Assembly: GCF_018263855.1 (NCBI RefSeq)
Contig: NZ_CP073318.1
Coordinates: 3,410,001 to 3,474,000, forward strand
DNA from: Kutzneria sp. CA-103260
Lineage (GTDB): Bacteria; Actinomycetota; Actinomycetes; Mycobacteriales; Pseudonocardiaceae
Reading direction: 5' to 3'
DNA length: 64,000 nt
Shown: piece after piece, positions 22,738 through 32,526 of the stretch
How positions within the stretch are numbered: the stretch's first letter is position 1
Layout of the letters: the number at the start of each line of letters is the position of its first letter
Notes under the pieces: model-generated
The model's database searches: none
What the model saw: only the letters and a program-made list of their open reading frames with translations
What the model was told of the DNA's origin: nothing
Program-made: the position numbers and the translations under genes

Positions 22738-24501
22738 ATGCGTTTGAGAACGGCATTACTGAGCGCGGTCGTCGCGGCCGCCTCGGTATCCGGCCTGGTC
22801 GCGAGCGCCGACGCGGCGACCACGCCGAAGGCCACTCCCCTGCCGACGCATGTGTTCGCCCCGTACTTCGAGACCTACCAGTCCGGCCAGAGCCCCTCGG
22901 CGATGGCCAAGCAGGCCGGCGTGAAGTACCTGACGCTGGCCTTCCTGCAGACCGCCCAGCAGGGCTCCTGCACCCTGCTGTGGGACGGCACCACGGCCAT
23001 CGGCGGCGGCAGCTTCGGCACCGAGATCGCCGCCCTGCAGGCCGCCGGCGGCGACGCCATCCCGTCGCTGGGCGGCTACACCGCCGACACCACCAACACC
23101 GAGCTCGCCGACAGCTGCACCGACGTCTCGAAGATCGCCGCCGGCTTCGAGAGTCTGATCACGACGTACAACATCAGCCGGATCGACCTGGACGTCGAGG
23201 CCGACTCGCTGAACAACAGCGCCGGCATCGACCGCCGCAACAAGGCCATCAAGATGACCGAGGACTGGGCCGCCGCCAACGGCCGCGGCATCCAGTTCTC
23301 CTACACCCTGCCGACCCTGCCCACCGGTCTGGACACCGGCCTCGCCGTGCTCCAGAACGCCGTGCAGAACCAGGCCCGGGTCGACGTGATCAACCTGATG
23401 ACCTTCGACTACTACGACAACCAGCAGCACAACATGGCCACCGACACCCAGAACGCGGTCGCCGGCCTGATCAACCAGATCACCCCGCTCTACCCGGGCA
23501 AGACCCAGGCGCAGCTGTACGCCATGGTTGGCGTCACCGAGATGCCCGGCCGTGACGACTACGGCAGCAGCGGCGAGACCGGCCCGCCGGAGATCTTCAC
23601 CGTCGCCAACGCCACCACCGTCTACAACTGGGCCGTCGCCAAGGGCATCAACACCCTGTCGTTCTGGGCCCTGCAGCGCGACAACGGCGGCTGCAACGGC
23701 ACTCCCGGCAACGACCTGTGCTCCGGCATCACGCAGAACACCTGGGACTTCAGCCACGCGTTCGAGCCGTTCACCGGCGGCACCACTCCCCCGCCGGCCA
23801 ACGACTTCTCCGTGTCCGTCACGCCGGGCTCCGCCGCCGTGAACCCGGGTTCGTCCACCACCGCGTCGGTCAAGACCGCCGTCACCTCCGGCTCGGCGCA
23901 GACCGTCAGCCTGTCGGTCAGCGGCGCGCCCGCCGGCGTCACGGCCTCGGTCAGCCCCACCTCCGTGTCGGCCGGCGGAACGGCGACGCTGTCGGTGGCC
24001 ACCACCTCGGCCGCGGTTCCCGGCAGCTACCCGTTGACGGTCACCGGCACCGCCGGCTCGACCAGCCACGCCAGCACCTTCACCCTCACCGTCAACGGCA
24101 CCACGCCGCCCCCGCCGCCCGGCGCGATCGTCAACCCGGGCCTGGAGAGCGGCGCCCTGAGCCCGTGGACCTGCCAGCCCGGCGGGGCCGTGGTCGGCAC
24201 GCCCGTGCACAGCGGAACCCATGCCCTGTCCGTGGCCGCCACCAGCAGCCAGACCGGCGAGTGCGACCAGACGATCACCGTGTCGGCCAACGCCAGCCAC
24301 ACCCTGACCGTGTGGGTCCGCGGCAACTTCGCCTACGCCGGCGTCAAGGGCGGGGCCAGCGCCGAGACCTGGACCTCGTCCAGCGGCTACACCCAGCTCA
24401 CGGTTCCGTTCACCACCGGCGCCTCCGGCACCGTCACCGTGTACGTGCACGGTTGGTACGCCCAGGGCACCGTCTACGCCGACGACTTCGCCGTCAGCTA
24501 G
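22738..24501 (+). CDS. Secreted GH18 chitinase with Ig-like and C-terminal carbohydrate-binding-type domains
   Basis: A 587-residue exported protein. Residues 1-26 are a signal peptide ending ADA. Residues about 35-345 form a GH18 barrel with the motif ISRIDLDVEAD near residue 150, keeping the last two Asp and the catalytic Glu of DxxDxDxE but not the first Asp. A TTPPPA linker leads to an Ig/BACON-like module (DFSVSVTPGSAAVNPGSSTT). A second proline linker leads to a jelly-roll module (NPGLESGALSPWTCQPGG) of carbohydrate-binding type. It hydrolyses chitin outside the cell. It is a single-gene unit with a DasR-type promoter and its own terminator. Confidence 0.93.
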   Translation: MRLRTALLSAVVAAASVSGLVASADAATTPKATPLPTHVFAPYFETYQSGQSPSAMAKQAGVKYLTLAFLQTAQQGSCTLLWDGTTAIGGGSFGTEIAALQAAGGDAIPSLGGYTADTTNTELADSCTDVSKIAAGFESLITTYNISRIDLDVEADSLNNSAGIDRRNKAIKMTEDWAAANGRGIQFSYTLPTLPTGLDTGLAVLQNAVQNQARVDVINLMTFDYYDNQQHNMATDTQNAVAGLINQITPLYPGKTQAQLYAMVGVTEMPGRDDYGSSGETGPPEIFTVANATTVYNWAVAKGINTLSFWALQRDNGGCNGTPGNDLCSGITQNTWDFSHAFEPFTGGTTPPPANDFSVSVTPGSAAVNPGSSTTASVKTAVTSGSAQTVSLSVSGAPAGVTASVSPTSVSAGGTATLSVATTSAAVPGSYPLTVTGTAGSTSHASTFTLTVNGTTPPPPPGAIVNPGLESGALSPWTCQPGGAVVGTPVHSGTHALSVAATSSQTGECDQTITVSANASHTLTVWVRGNFAYAGVKGGASAETWTSSSGYTQLTVPFTTGASGTVTVYVHGWYAQGTVYADDFAVS

Positions 24502-24516
24502 ACGCCTGAGAGGACA

Positions 24517-24554
24517 GAGCCGGGGAGAAGCTGTTCGCGGCTTCTCCCCGGCTC
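24517..24554 (+). terminator. Strong hairpin terminator after the chitinase
   Basis: GAGCCGGGGAGAAGC (24517-24531) pairs perfectly with GCTTCTCCCCGGCTC (24540-24554) around an 8-base loop, 15 bases after the chitinase stop. Confidence 0.85.
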
Positions 24555-24597
24555 GGCGTTGACGGCGTGGCGGCTCAGGTGTACATCTACCCCTCTC

Positions 24598-24611
24598 TGT
24601 AAACGGTTACA
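24598..24611. promoter_or_regulatory. LacI-type operator upstream of the propeller gene
   Basis: TGTAAACGGTTACA has 5-base inverse arms around a CG-containing centre, the form bound by LacI/GalR-family repressors. It lies 33 bases before the GTG at 24644. A close relative, TGTCAACGGTTACA, lies in the sugar-transporter promoter at 53646-53659. Confidence 0.5.
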
Positions 24612-24643
24612 TAAACATCATCCCGCCGCAGCGAGGAGAAGTT

Positions 24644-26176
24644 GTGCAACCACTTGCCCACAGGGGTCTCACCGCGATAGCCGCCGCCGGACTGCTCGTG
24701 CTCGCCGCCACGCCCGCGGCCGCGGCCAGAACGGCCCGCTACGACTGGCCGCAGTTCGGGTTGGACGAGTCGAAATCGGCCAACAACACCATGGAGACCG
24801 CCGTGGGGCCGGCGACCGTCGCCGGCCTCAAGCAGCTGTTCAAGACGCCGATCACCGACGTCCCCGACGGTGCGCCCGTGCTGCTCAGCGACGTGTCCAC
24901 CGCGACCGGCGTCCGGGACCTGGTGTTCATCCAGGGCGAGCACGGACACCTCAACGCCTACGACGGCCACACCGGCGCGCAGGTCTGGTCCGTCAGCTTC
25001 GGGCCGACCGGCGGCAGCAGCAACACCGGGCCGGCCATCGACCCCAACCGCCAGTTCGTCTACATGAACGGCAACGACGGCAACGTGCACAAGCTGCGCG
25101 TCGCCGACGGCGCCGAGGTGACCGGAGGCGGCTGGCCGGAACTGGCCGGTCCGGGCAAGGCCAGTTCCGAGCTGACCATCGCCACCGATCCGACCGGCGC
25201 CAGCTATCTCTACGCCTCCAACGAGGGCCACGGTCACCTCACCACGATCAACCTGGGCACCGGCGCGCAACACGTGTTCAGCTTCTCCTGCGCCGACCGC
25301 CCCGACATCCACTTCGGCGCGCCCGGCGCACCGAACGACTGCACCGTCAACGGTCCCGAACCCTGGTCGCGTGGGCCGTCCTACGATCCGTCGCTGAACC
25401 TGCTGTTCCAGATGGGCGGCACCAACAACGGCACCACCTGGGTGCCGGGCAAGGTGTGGCGGCAGAGCTGGGTCGCCTTGCCGCCCAACGGCTCCACCGC
25501 CCTGCGCGACGGCGGCGGCTACCCTGTCGACAGCTACACCCCCACCAACTGGTCGGCCACCGTCAAGTCCGACCAGGACATCGGCTCCGGCGGGTTGCTG
25601 ATCCTGCCGGCCGGGCTGAGCAAGAAGTACCCGCATCTGGGCGTGCAGCCCGGCAAGGACAAGAAGATCCGGCTGTTGAACCTGGCCAACCTGTCCGGCA
25701 AGGGCGGGCCCGGCAACCTCGGTGGCGAGCTCCAGCTGTTCGACTTCCCGCAGATGGGCCTGATGCGCTCGTCCGGCTCGGTGTGGACCGACCCCAGGAC
25801 CGGCTCCGTCTGGGCGCTCGTGCCCGGCGGCAATGGCATCGCCGGCTTCCAGATCGCCGTCGACGCCGCCGGCAACCCGAGCATGAAACTCAAGTGGTTC
25901 AACGCCACCAGCTGGACCACGTCCGCCTTCGTGGCCAACGGCGTGCTCTACGCGGCCAACGGCGGCGGCGAGCACACCGACAAGCTCAGCACGCACCAGG
26001 TCCAGGCCCTCGATCCGACGACGGGCAAGGTGTTGTGGGCCGGGAACATCGGCCAGCACCACTGGTCCAGCCCCATCCTGGCCAACGGCACGCTGTACAT
26101 GATCGACGGCAATTCCGGCGGCTTCGGCACCGGCGCCTCCGGCGACCTCATCGCGTGGTCACTGGCCGGGAAGTAG
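24644..26176 (+). CDS. Secreted PQQ-like beta-propeller protein
   Basis: A 510-residue exported protein with a signal peptide at residues 1-28 (AATPAAAA). Several WD/PQQ-type blades follow, each closing with motifs like LNAYDGHTGAQVWSV, VHKLRVADGAEV, VQALDPTTGKVLWAGNIGQ and GDLIAWSLAG. A quinoprotein dehydrogenase function is possible, but no vicinal Cys pair or clear PQQ-metal ligands are seen, so it may be a binding or scaffold propeller. GAGGAG precedes the GTG at 24644. A LacI-type operator in its promoter suggests control by sugar. It is a single-gene unit, closed by a hairpin at 26193-26235. Confidence 0.8.
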   Translation: MQPLAHRGLTAIAAAGLLVLAATPAAAARTARYDWPQFGLDESKSANNTMETAVGPATVAGLKQLFKTPITDVPDGAPVLLSDVSTATGVRDLVFIQGEHGHLNAYDGHTGAQVWSVSFGPTGGSSNTGPAIDPNRQFVYMNGNDGNVHKLRVADGAEVTGGGWPELAGPGKASSELTIATDPTGASYLYASNEGHGHLTTINLGTGAQHVFSFSCADRPDIHFGAPGAPNDCTVNGPEPWSRGPSYDPSLNLLFQMGGTNNGTTWVPGKVWRQSWVALPPNGSTALRDGGGYPVDSYTPTNWSATVKSDQDIGSGGLLILPAGLSKKYPHLGVQPGKDKKIRLLNLANLSGKGGPGNLGGELQLFDFPQMGLMRSSGSVWTDPRTGSVWALVPGGNGIAGFQIAVDAAGNPSMKLKWFNATSWTTSAFVANGVLYAANGGGEHTDKLSTHQVQALDPTTGKVLWAGNIGQHHWSSPILANGTLYMIDGNSGGFGTGASGDLIAWSLAGK

Positions 26177-26192
26177 CACCGAGCACGGCATC

Positions 26193-26235
26193 CCGCGCTG
26201 GCCTGTGGAGCTGATCTTTCCACAGGTCAGCGCGG
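26193..26235 (+). terminator. Hairpin terminator after the propeller gene
   Basis: CCGCGCTGGCCTGTGGA (26193-26209) pairs with TCCACAGGTCAGCGCGG (26219-26235) with one mismatch and a 9-base loop, 16 bases past the stop. Confidence 0.75.
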
Positions 26236-26361
26236 AGCGGTGGGCAGCCACCGGCGTCGCGGTTTCCCCGACCGCGTTGACGTGAACGTCCCCGCCAACG
26301 GAGCTGGAACCGACCTGACATGATCCGCGTCAGAGGCGGGGAACCACTGGGAGGGGATCTC

Positions 26362-27087
26362 ATGCAGGACCGTGTGCACGGCACCGTGATGCCGGTGTTG
26401 GACATCATGCTCAATCCGGGCGAATCCGTCTGCGCCGAGTCCGGCGAGCTGTCGTGGATGTCGGCCAGCATCCAGATGACCACCTCGACGCAGGGGGCCG
26501 GTAGCAGCGGCGTGTTCGGGGCGTTGAAGCGGAGCCTGTCCGGGGGCACGTTCTTCATGACGAACTACACCGCGGCTGGGCAGCCCGGCTCGGTGTCGTT
26601 CGCCGCGCACCTGCCCGGGCAGATCTTCCCGGTCGACGTCGCGCCGCAGCCCGGCTACGGCTTCATGGCCCACCGGCGGGCCTATGTCGCCGGCACTCCC
26701 GGCGTCACCCTGACCACCGGCTTCCAGCAGCGGCTCGGGGCCGGCATCTTCGGCGGCGAGGGCTTCCTGCTCCAGCGCATCGGCGGCCAGGGCCGGGCCT
26801 GGATCCAGCTGTCCGGCGAGGTCATCCCGTACGACCTCCAGCCGGGCCAGGTGATCCGCGCCCACCCCGGGCACATCGGCATGTTCCAGGACACCGTGCA
26901 GTTCGGCATCACCACCGTGCCCGGCATCCGCAACAAGCTGTTCGGCGGCGACGGCTTCTTCCTGGCCGAGCTGTCCGGTCCGGGCCGGGTGTGGCTCCAG
27001 TCGCTGCCCATCGACCGCCTCGCCCACTCGCTGACGCCGTACCTGCCGCAGAACGAGGGCGGCCGTTCCAGCCTGTTCAACAACTGA
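26362..27087 (+). CDS. AIM24/TIGR00266-family protein
   Basis: A 241-residue protein of the AIM24 beta-solenoid family: VCAESGELSWMSASIQMTTS, a Gly-rich stretch GALKRSLSGGTFFMTNYTAA, then FGGEGFLLQRIGGQGRAWIQ and GDGFFLAELSGPGRVWLQSL. Family members have an unknown biochemical role; the eukaryotic one affects mitochondrial architecture. GGGAGGGG precedes the ATG at 26362. Its stop overlaps the start of a GNAT acetyltransferase as TGATG, so the two are translated together. Confidence 0.9.
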   Translation: MQDRVHGTVMPVLDIMLNPGESVCAESGELSWMSASIQMTTSTQGAGSSGVFGALKRSLSGGTFFMTNYTAAGQPGSVSFAAHLPGQIFPVDVAPQPGYGFMAHRRAYVAGTPGVTLTTGFQQRLGAGIFGGEGFLLQRIGGQGRAWIQLSGEVIPYDLQPGQVIRAHPGHIGMFQDTVQFGITTVPGIRNKLFGGDGFFLAELSGPGRVWLQSLPIDRLAHSLTPYLPQNEGGRSSLFNN

Positions 27088-27764
27088 TGGAGGTTCGGGT
27101 CTTCGACGTCGACCAGGGCGACCTGGCCGGCTACTACCAGCTCTGGCAGGCCGCGTACTCCGACTGGTCCGACGAGCCGCTGGGCGACTACGACACGACG
27201 ATCGGGTTGCTGCGCAACCCGCTCACCGCCTTCGGGCCGCAGCTGCACTGGAGTGCCCACAGCGACGGGCTTGTGGTCGGTCACCTCCAGCTTTCCCTGC
27301 CCGCGGACGAAGGCTCGACCCTCAGCATGATCAAGATCACCGTGCACCCCGACTTCCGCCGTCGCGGGACTGCCACGGCGTTGTTGCTCGCGTCGCTGCC
27401 GACACTGCGGTCCCACGGCCGCAGCACAATCGAGGGGTGGTCGGTGACCAAGGGCGGCCCCGGCCACCAGTGGGCCGCCAACCGTGGCTTCGTCCCCGTG
27501 CACGAGACCGTCATGCAACGGCTCGCGATCCACGACGTCGATGAGTCTCTTTGGGACGTTCCCGCCGTTCCCGGCTACCGCACCGTGTCCTGGAACGACC
27601 GCGCCCCCGACGACCTCGTCGCCTCCTACGCCGCCGTGCAGGACGCCATCCAGATCGACGTGAACCACCGGATCGGCTTCACCACAACCAGAACCATGCT
27701 GGTCGTCAGCCGGGACGTCGACGGCCTCGCGGATCTGCTCGGGCGCGGCGTCAGCGCTCGTTGA
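27087..27764 (+). CDS. GNAT-family N-acetyltransferase, apparently missing its second domain
   Basis: A 225-residue protein. The N-terminal GNAT domain shows the acetyl-CoA loop in IKITVHPDFRRRGTATALLL and the closing GFVPVHETVMQRL. After about residue 150 it enters a linker seen in two-domain actinobacterial GNATs (PDDLVASYAAVQDA). It then ends where the second acetyl-CoA domain would be expected, so it may be a natural truncation. The acceptor is unknown. It is translationally coupled to the AIM24 gene. Confidence 0.82.
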   Translation: MEVRVFDVDQGDLAGYYQLWQAAYSDWSDEPLGDYDTTIGLLRNPLTAFGPQLHWSAHSDGLVVGHLQLSLPADEGSTLSMIKITVHPDFRRRGTATALLLASLPTLRSHGRSTIEGWSVTKGGPGHQWAANRGFVPVHETVMQRLAIHDVDESLWDVPAVPGYRTVSWNDRAPDDLVASYAAVQDAIQIDVNHRIGFTTTRTMLVVSRDVDGLADLLGRGVSAR

Positions 27765-27791
27765 GGACCACGCTCCACTTCGGACAGACCA

Positions 27792-28328
27792 TCAGTTGTT
27801 CCGCTTGATGGCCCGCTCGATCTGTGCGACGCGGCCGGTCAACGGACCCGCGGGCACCTCGACGAGGTGGAACCCGAGCTCCCGATAGGTCTGCTCGTGG
27901 ACCTGCTCGAAGACCAGGGCGTCCGCAAAACTGATCCGCCTGGCCGGGGTGGCCCGCACGAAGCCGAGGTTGCGGATCAGGAACACCGTCGACTCGTAGA
28001 CGCCTCCGGCCAGGACTCGATCGACCTCCTGCGCCAGCAGCGGTGACGGGGCCAGGCCCAGATAGCGGCTCAGCGCCAGCGTGCACACCGGTGAGCGATC
28101 GAAGAAGACGGTCTCCGCCCGGACCGACGACTGTCGCTGCCGTTGCAGGGTGACGATGTCGTCGATGAACGTGGAGTCGAGCCGGGGATCCCCGTGCCCC
28201 AGCGCGATGTCGAGGGCGATGACGTCGGTCGCGGCTTCCTCGACCACGACATGCCCGTGGGCCTCCAGCAGGCGCAACACGGCGGTTTTCCCGGCCCCCG
28301 GTGTGCCGGTGAGAATGTGTGCGGGCAT
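27792..28328 (-). CDS. AAA_28-type P-loop ATPase/kinase-like protein
   Basis: A 178-residue cytoplasmic protein with Walker A GTPGAGKT at residues 7-14, then VVVEEAATDVIALDI, and a Walker B-like FFDRSPVCTLAL. It ends with FLIRNLGFVRATPARRISFA and FEQVHEQTYRELGFHLVEVP. This is the short AAA_28 family, thought to be nucleotide-dependent kinases or ATPases of unknown target. GAGAGGA precedes the ATG at 28328. It is a lone gene. Confidence 0.82.
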   Translation of the reverse strand: MPAHILTGTPGAGKTAVLRLLEAHGHVVVEEAATDVIALDIALGHGDPRLDSTFIDDIVTLQRQRQSSVRAETVFFDRSPVCTLALSRYLGLAPSPLLAQEVDRVLAGGVYESTVFLIRNLGFVRATPARRISFADALVFEQVHEQTYRELGFHLVEVPAGPLTGRVAQIERAIKRNN

Positions 28329-28462
28329 GACGATGTCCTCTCCCGTACTGATGAGTAGGCGACCACTCACTGGCGGAGAGAGATGCCCGGCGACAACAAG
28401 CGCGCCTACCGACGAAAGCCGAGAGCAGAGCTCGATCGGCACGATGTCACGGCCAGGATAGA

Positions 28463-28502
28463 CACAACACTGCCACCGGTGGAAGCCGGTGGCAGTGTTG
28501 TG
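28463..28502. terminator. Hairpin terminator after the acyl-CoA ligase
   Basis: CACAACACTGCCACCGG (28463-28479) is the exact inverse of CCGGTGGCAGTGTTGTG (28486-28502), with a 6-base loop. It lies 18 bases past the stop of the leftward ligase gene. Confidence 0.85.
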
Positions 28503-28520
28503 TGGTGCGAGCGGGTCGGC

Positions 28521-30146
<1,626 letters not shown>

Positions 30147-30183
30147 GCGGCGACCTCCGTTGGACGACTGCCGGCAACGTTAG

Positions 30184-30199
30184 TACCGACCGGTTGGTA
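30184..30199. promoter_or_regulatory. TetR-type operator between the acyl-CoA ligase and the TelA operon
   Basis: TACCGACCGGTTGGTA is a 16-base palindrome with one mismatch pair, flanked on both sides by GGCAACGTT-like sequence. Sites of this ACCNACCGGTNGGT form are bound by TetR regulators of lipid genes. It lies 37 bases upstream of the ligase start; the gene for the regulator is not adjacent. Confidence 0.6.
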
Positions 30200-30340
30200 C
30201 GGCAACGTTCGGGCCGGTTCACCAAGAATTCATGCAGGATCCGGCCAACCTGGATCCAGCCGGCCACGCCGCGGGTGATGATCGTCCCAGCGGCCGCCGA
30301 CCAGCGCGGCCACCAGGAGAAAAACCTTTGGGAGACAAGG

Positions 30341-31429
30341 GTGAAGCGCCGGATCAGCATCGGTTTCGCGGTGGTCCTCGCCCTGGGGGTGGTGGCGGCG
30401 CTGGTGCTCGGCAACCGCGGCGGCACCGACAGCGCCCAGCTGACCACCGTGCGTGGTGTCATCGGCTCGGAGAAGCTGGCCTTCTTCAGCGACCAGCGGG
30501 TGAAGGACGCGTTCGCCAAGCACGGCTTCGACGTCCAGGTCGATCCGGCCGGCTCCCGCCAGATGGCCACCCAGACGGACCTGTCGAAGTACGACTTCGC
30601 CTTCCCGTCCAGCAGCCCGGCCGCCGACCGCATCCAGCGCGACCACCCGACCGCCCACACCTACGCCCCGTTCTCCTCGCCGATGGCGGTGGCCACCTTC
30701 GCGCCGATCGTCGACCTGCTGACCAAGGCCGGCGTGGTGCACAAGGGCGCGGGCGACTACGACGTGCTCGACGTGGCCAAGTACATGGACCTCACCGCCG
30801 GCGGCACCCGCTGGGACCAACTGCCCGGCAACACCACCTATCCGGTGCGCAAGAACATCCTGATCACCACCACCGACCCGCGGGACTCCAACTCGGCGGC
30901 GATGTACCTGGCCATCGCCTCGTACGTGGCCAACGGCTTCAGCGTGGTCAACACGCCCGACCAGGAGGCCGCGGTCCTGCCCAAGATCACCCCGCTGTTC
31001 ACCAACCAGGGCTACACCCAGAACAGCAGCGACGCGCCGTTCGAGGACTACCTGTCCGCCGGCATCGGCCGCAATCCCATGGTGCTGGTCTACGAGGCGC
31101 AGTACGCCGACCGATTAGTGCGTAACGACGGATCCATCAAATCCGACATGCGCCTGGTGTACCTGTCCCCCACCGTCTACTCCAAGCACACGCTGGTGGC
31201 GTTGAAGAGCCCCGGTGACCAGATCGGCCAGTTGCTGACCACCGATCCGGAACTGGCCTCGCTGGCCGCCACCTTCGGCTTCCGCACCCAGGATCCCAAG
31301 TACTTCAGCGACGTCGTCAGCCAGCACAAGCTGCCGTTGCCGACCAGCCTGGTGGACACCGTGGACCCGCCGTCCTTCGAGACCCTCGAACGGCTGCTGG
31401 ACACCGTCGGGAAGCAGTACGGCTCGTGA
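30341..31429 (+). CDS. Membrane-anchored solute-binding-like protein, first gene of the TelA/vWA operon
   Basis: A 362-residue protein. Residues 1-25 form an uncleaved-looking signal anchor (ISIGFAVVLALGVVAALVLG) without a lipobox. The rest resembles a type-2 periplasmic binding protein: VRGVIGSEKLAFFSDQRVKD, VQVDPAGSRQMATQTDLSKY, and ITTTDPRDSNSAAMYLAIAS. No ABC permease accompanies it. The GTG at 30341 has GGGAG in front. It overlaps the telA-like gene by 4 bases, and the third gene also carries a binding-protein domain, so the operon seems to pair two extracytoplasmic ligand-binding modules with cytoplasmic TelA. Confidence 0.82.
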   Translation: MKRRISIGFAVVLALGVVAALVLGNRGGTDSAQLTTVRGVIGSEKLAFFSDQRVKDAFAKHGFDVQVDPAGSRQMATQTDLSKYDFAFPSSSPAADRIQRDHPTAHTYAPFSSPMAVATFAPIVDLLTKAGVVHKGAGDYDVLDVAKYMDLTAGGTRWDQLPGNTTYPVRKNILITTTDPRDSNSAAMYLAIASYVANGFSVVNTPDQEAAVLPKITPLFTNQGYTQNSSDAPFEDYLSAGIGRNPMVLVYEAQYADRLVRNDGSIKSDMRLVYLSPTVYSKHTLVALKSPGDQIGQLLTTDPELASLAATFGFRTQDPKYFSDVVSQHKLPLPTSLVDTVDPPSFETLERLLDTVGKQYGS

Positions 31430-32526
31430 CCGAACAGCCTTTGAGCGCACCGGAACCGGTCACCGCGGTGCCCACCGCCAAGGCGGCCGGCCTGGTGCCG
31501 GTGTCGCAGACACGGCTGGCCGAGCTGTCCGGGGACGCCGAGCGGATCGCCGCCGAACTGGGCGCGATGGACCCGATGGCGCCGGACTTCTCGGTGCGGG
31601 TGGGCCAGGTCCTGGCGTTGGGCGAGGCGGAGATGCGGGCGGCGGCGACCATCGCCGGCCGGCTGCTGGACCGGGCGGCGCCGGGCGTTGACCTGCCGGC
31701 CGATCAGGTGGGCCTGAGCCTGACCGAACTGCGGCAGCGGATCAGCGAGGTGGATCCGGCCGGGCGCAAGGTGTTCGGCTTCAGCCTGGGCAATCCGGCC
31801 AAGAAGCTGCTGGCCCGCTACCAGGCGGCCAGCGCGCCGATCAACGCCGTGGTCCGCACGCTGCGGGCCCGCCAGGACGACCTGCGCCGGGACAACGCGG
31901 CCATCCAGGGCGAGCGGGAACGGCTGTGGGCGGCCATGGGCCAGCTGTCCGAGGCGGCGGCGATGGCCGGCGCGGTGGACGAGGCGATCGACCGGCAGGC
32001 GTCCATTCTGGACCTGGCCGATCCGGCGCGGGCCAACGCGGTCCGGGCCGAGGTGCTTTTCCCGGTGCGGCAACGGCATCAGGACCTGCTGACCCAGCTG
32101 GCCGTCAGCGTGCAGGGCTATCTCGCGCTGGACGTGTTGCGACGCAACAACGACGAGCTCGTCCGGGGCGTGGAGCGGGCGGCCAGCACGACGGTGTCGG
32201 CGCTGCGGGTGGCGGTGGTGGTCAGCGGGGCGCTGGCCGGGCAGCGCAAGGTGATCGACGAGCTGGAGACGCTGCGGGCCACCACCGACGGGCTGGTCAA
32301 GGCCAACGCCGACCTGATCGCCATGCAGGGCCGGCAGATCCACCAGATCAGCACCGATCCGGCGGTCGGCATCGAGGCGCTGCGCCAGTCGTTCGACCAG
32401 ATCTACCGGGCCATCGACGACATCGAGGGCTTCAAGGCCGCCGCCGCCACGGCGATGGCCACCACCGTCTCCGCGTTGGAGGACGAGTTGCGACGGGCAC
32501 AGGACCGGCTACGGGAGACAGAATGA
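31426..32526 (+). CDS. TelA-family toxic-anion-resistance protein
   Basis: A 366-residue cytoplasmic, mostly helical protein of the TelA (PF05816) family: FGFSLGNPAKKLLARYQAAS, the long coiled helices LRARQDDLRRDNAAIQGERE, VQGYLALDVLRRNNDELVRG and the closing AATAMATTVSALEDELRRAQ. Family members appear in tellurite and stress-response loci, but the biochemical role is unknown. It overlaps its neighbours by 4 bases on each side (GTGA and ATGA), pointing to a single functional unit. Confidence 0.92.
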   Translation: MTEQPLSAPEPVTAVPTAKAAGLVPVSQTRLAELSGDAERIAAELGAMDPMAPDFSVRVGQVLALGEAEMRAAATIAGRLLDRAAPGVDLPADQVGLSLTELRQRISEVDPAGRKVFGFSLGNPAKKLLARYQAASAPINAVVRTLRARQDDLRRDNAAIQGERERLWAAMGQLSEAAAMAGAVDEAIDRQASILDLADPARANAVRAEVLFPVRQRHQDLLTQLAVSVQGYLALDVLRRNNDELVRGVERAASTTVSALRVAVVVSGALAGQRKVIDELETLRATTDGLVKANADLIAMQGRQIHQISTDPAVGIEALRQSFDQIYRAIDDIEGFKAAAATAMATTVSALEDELRRAQDRLRETE

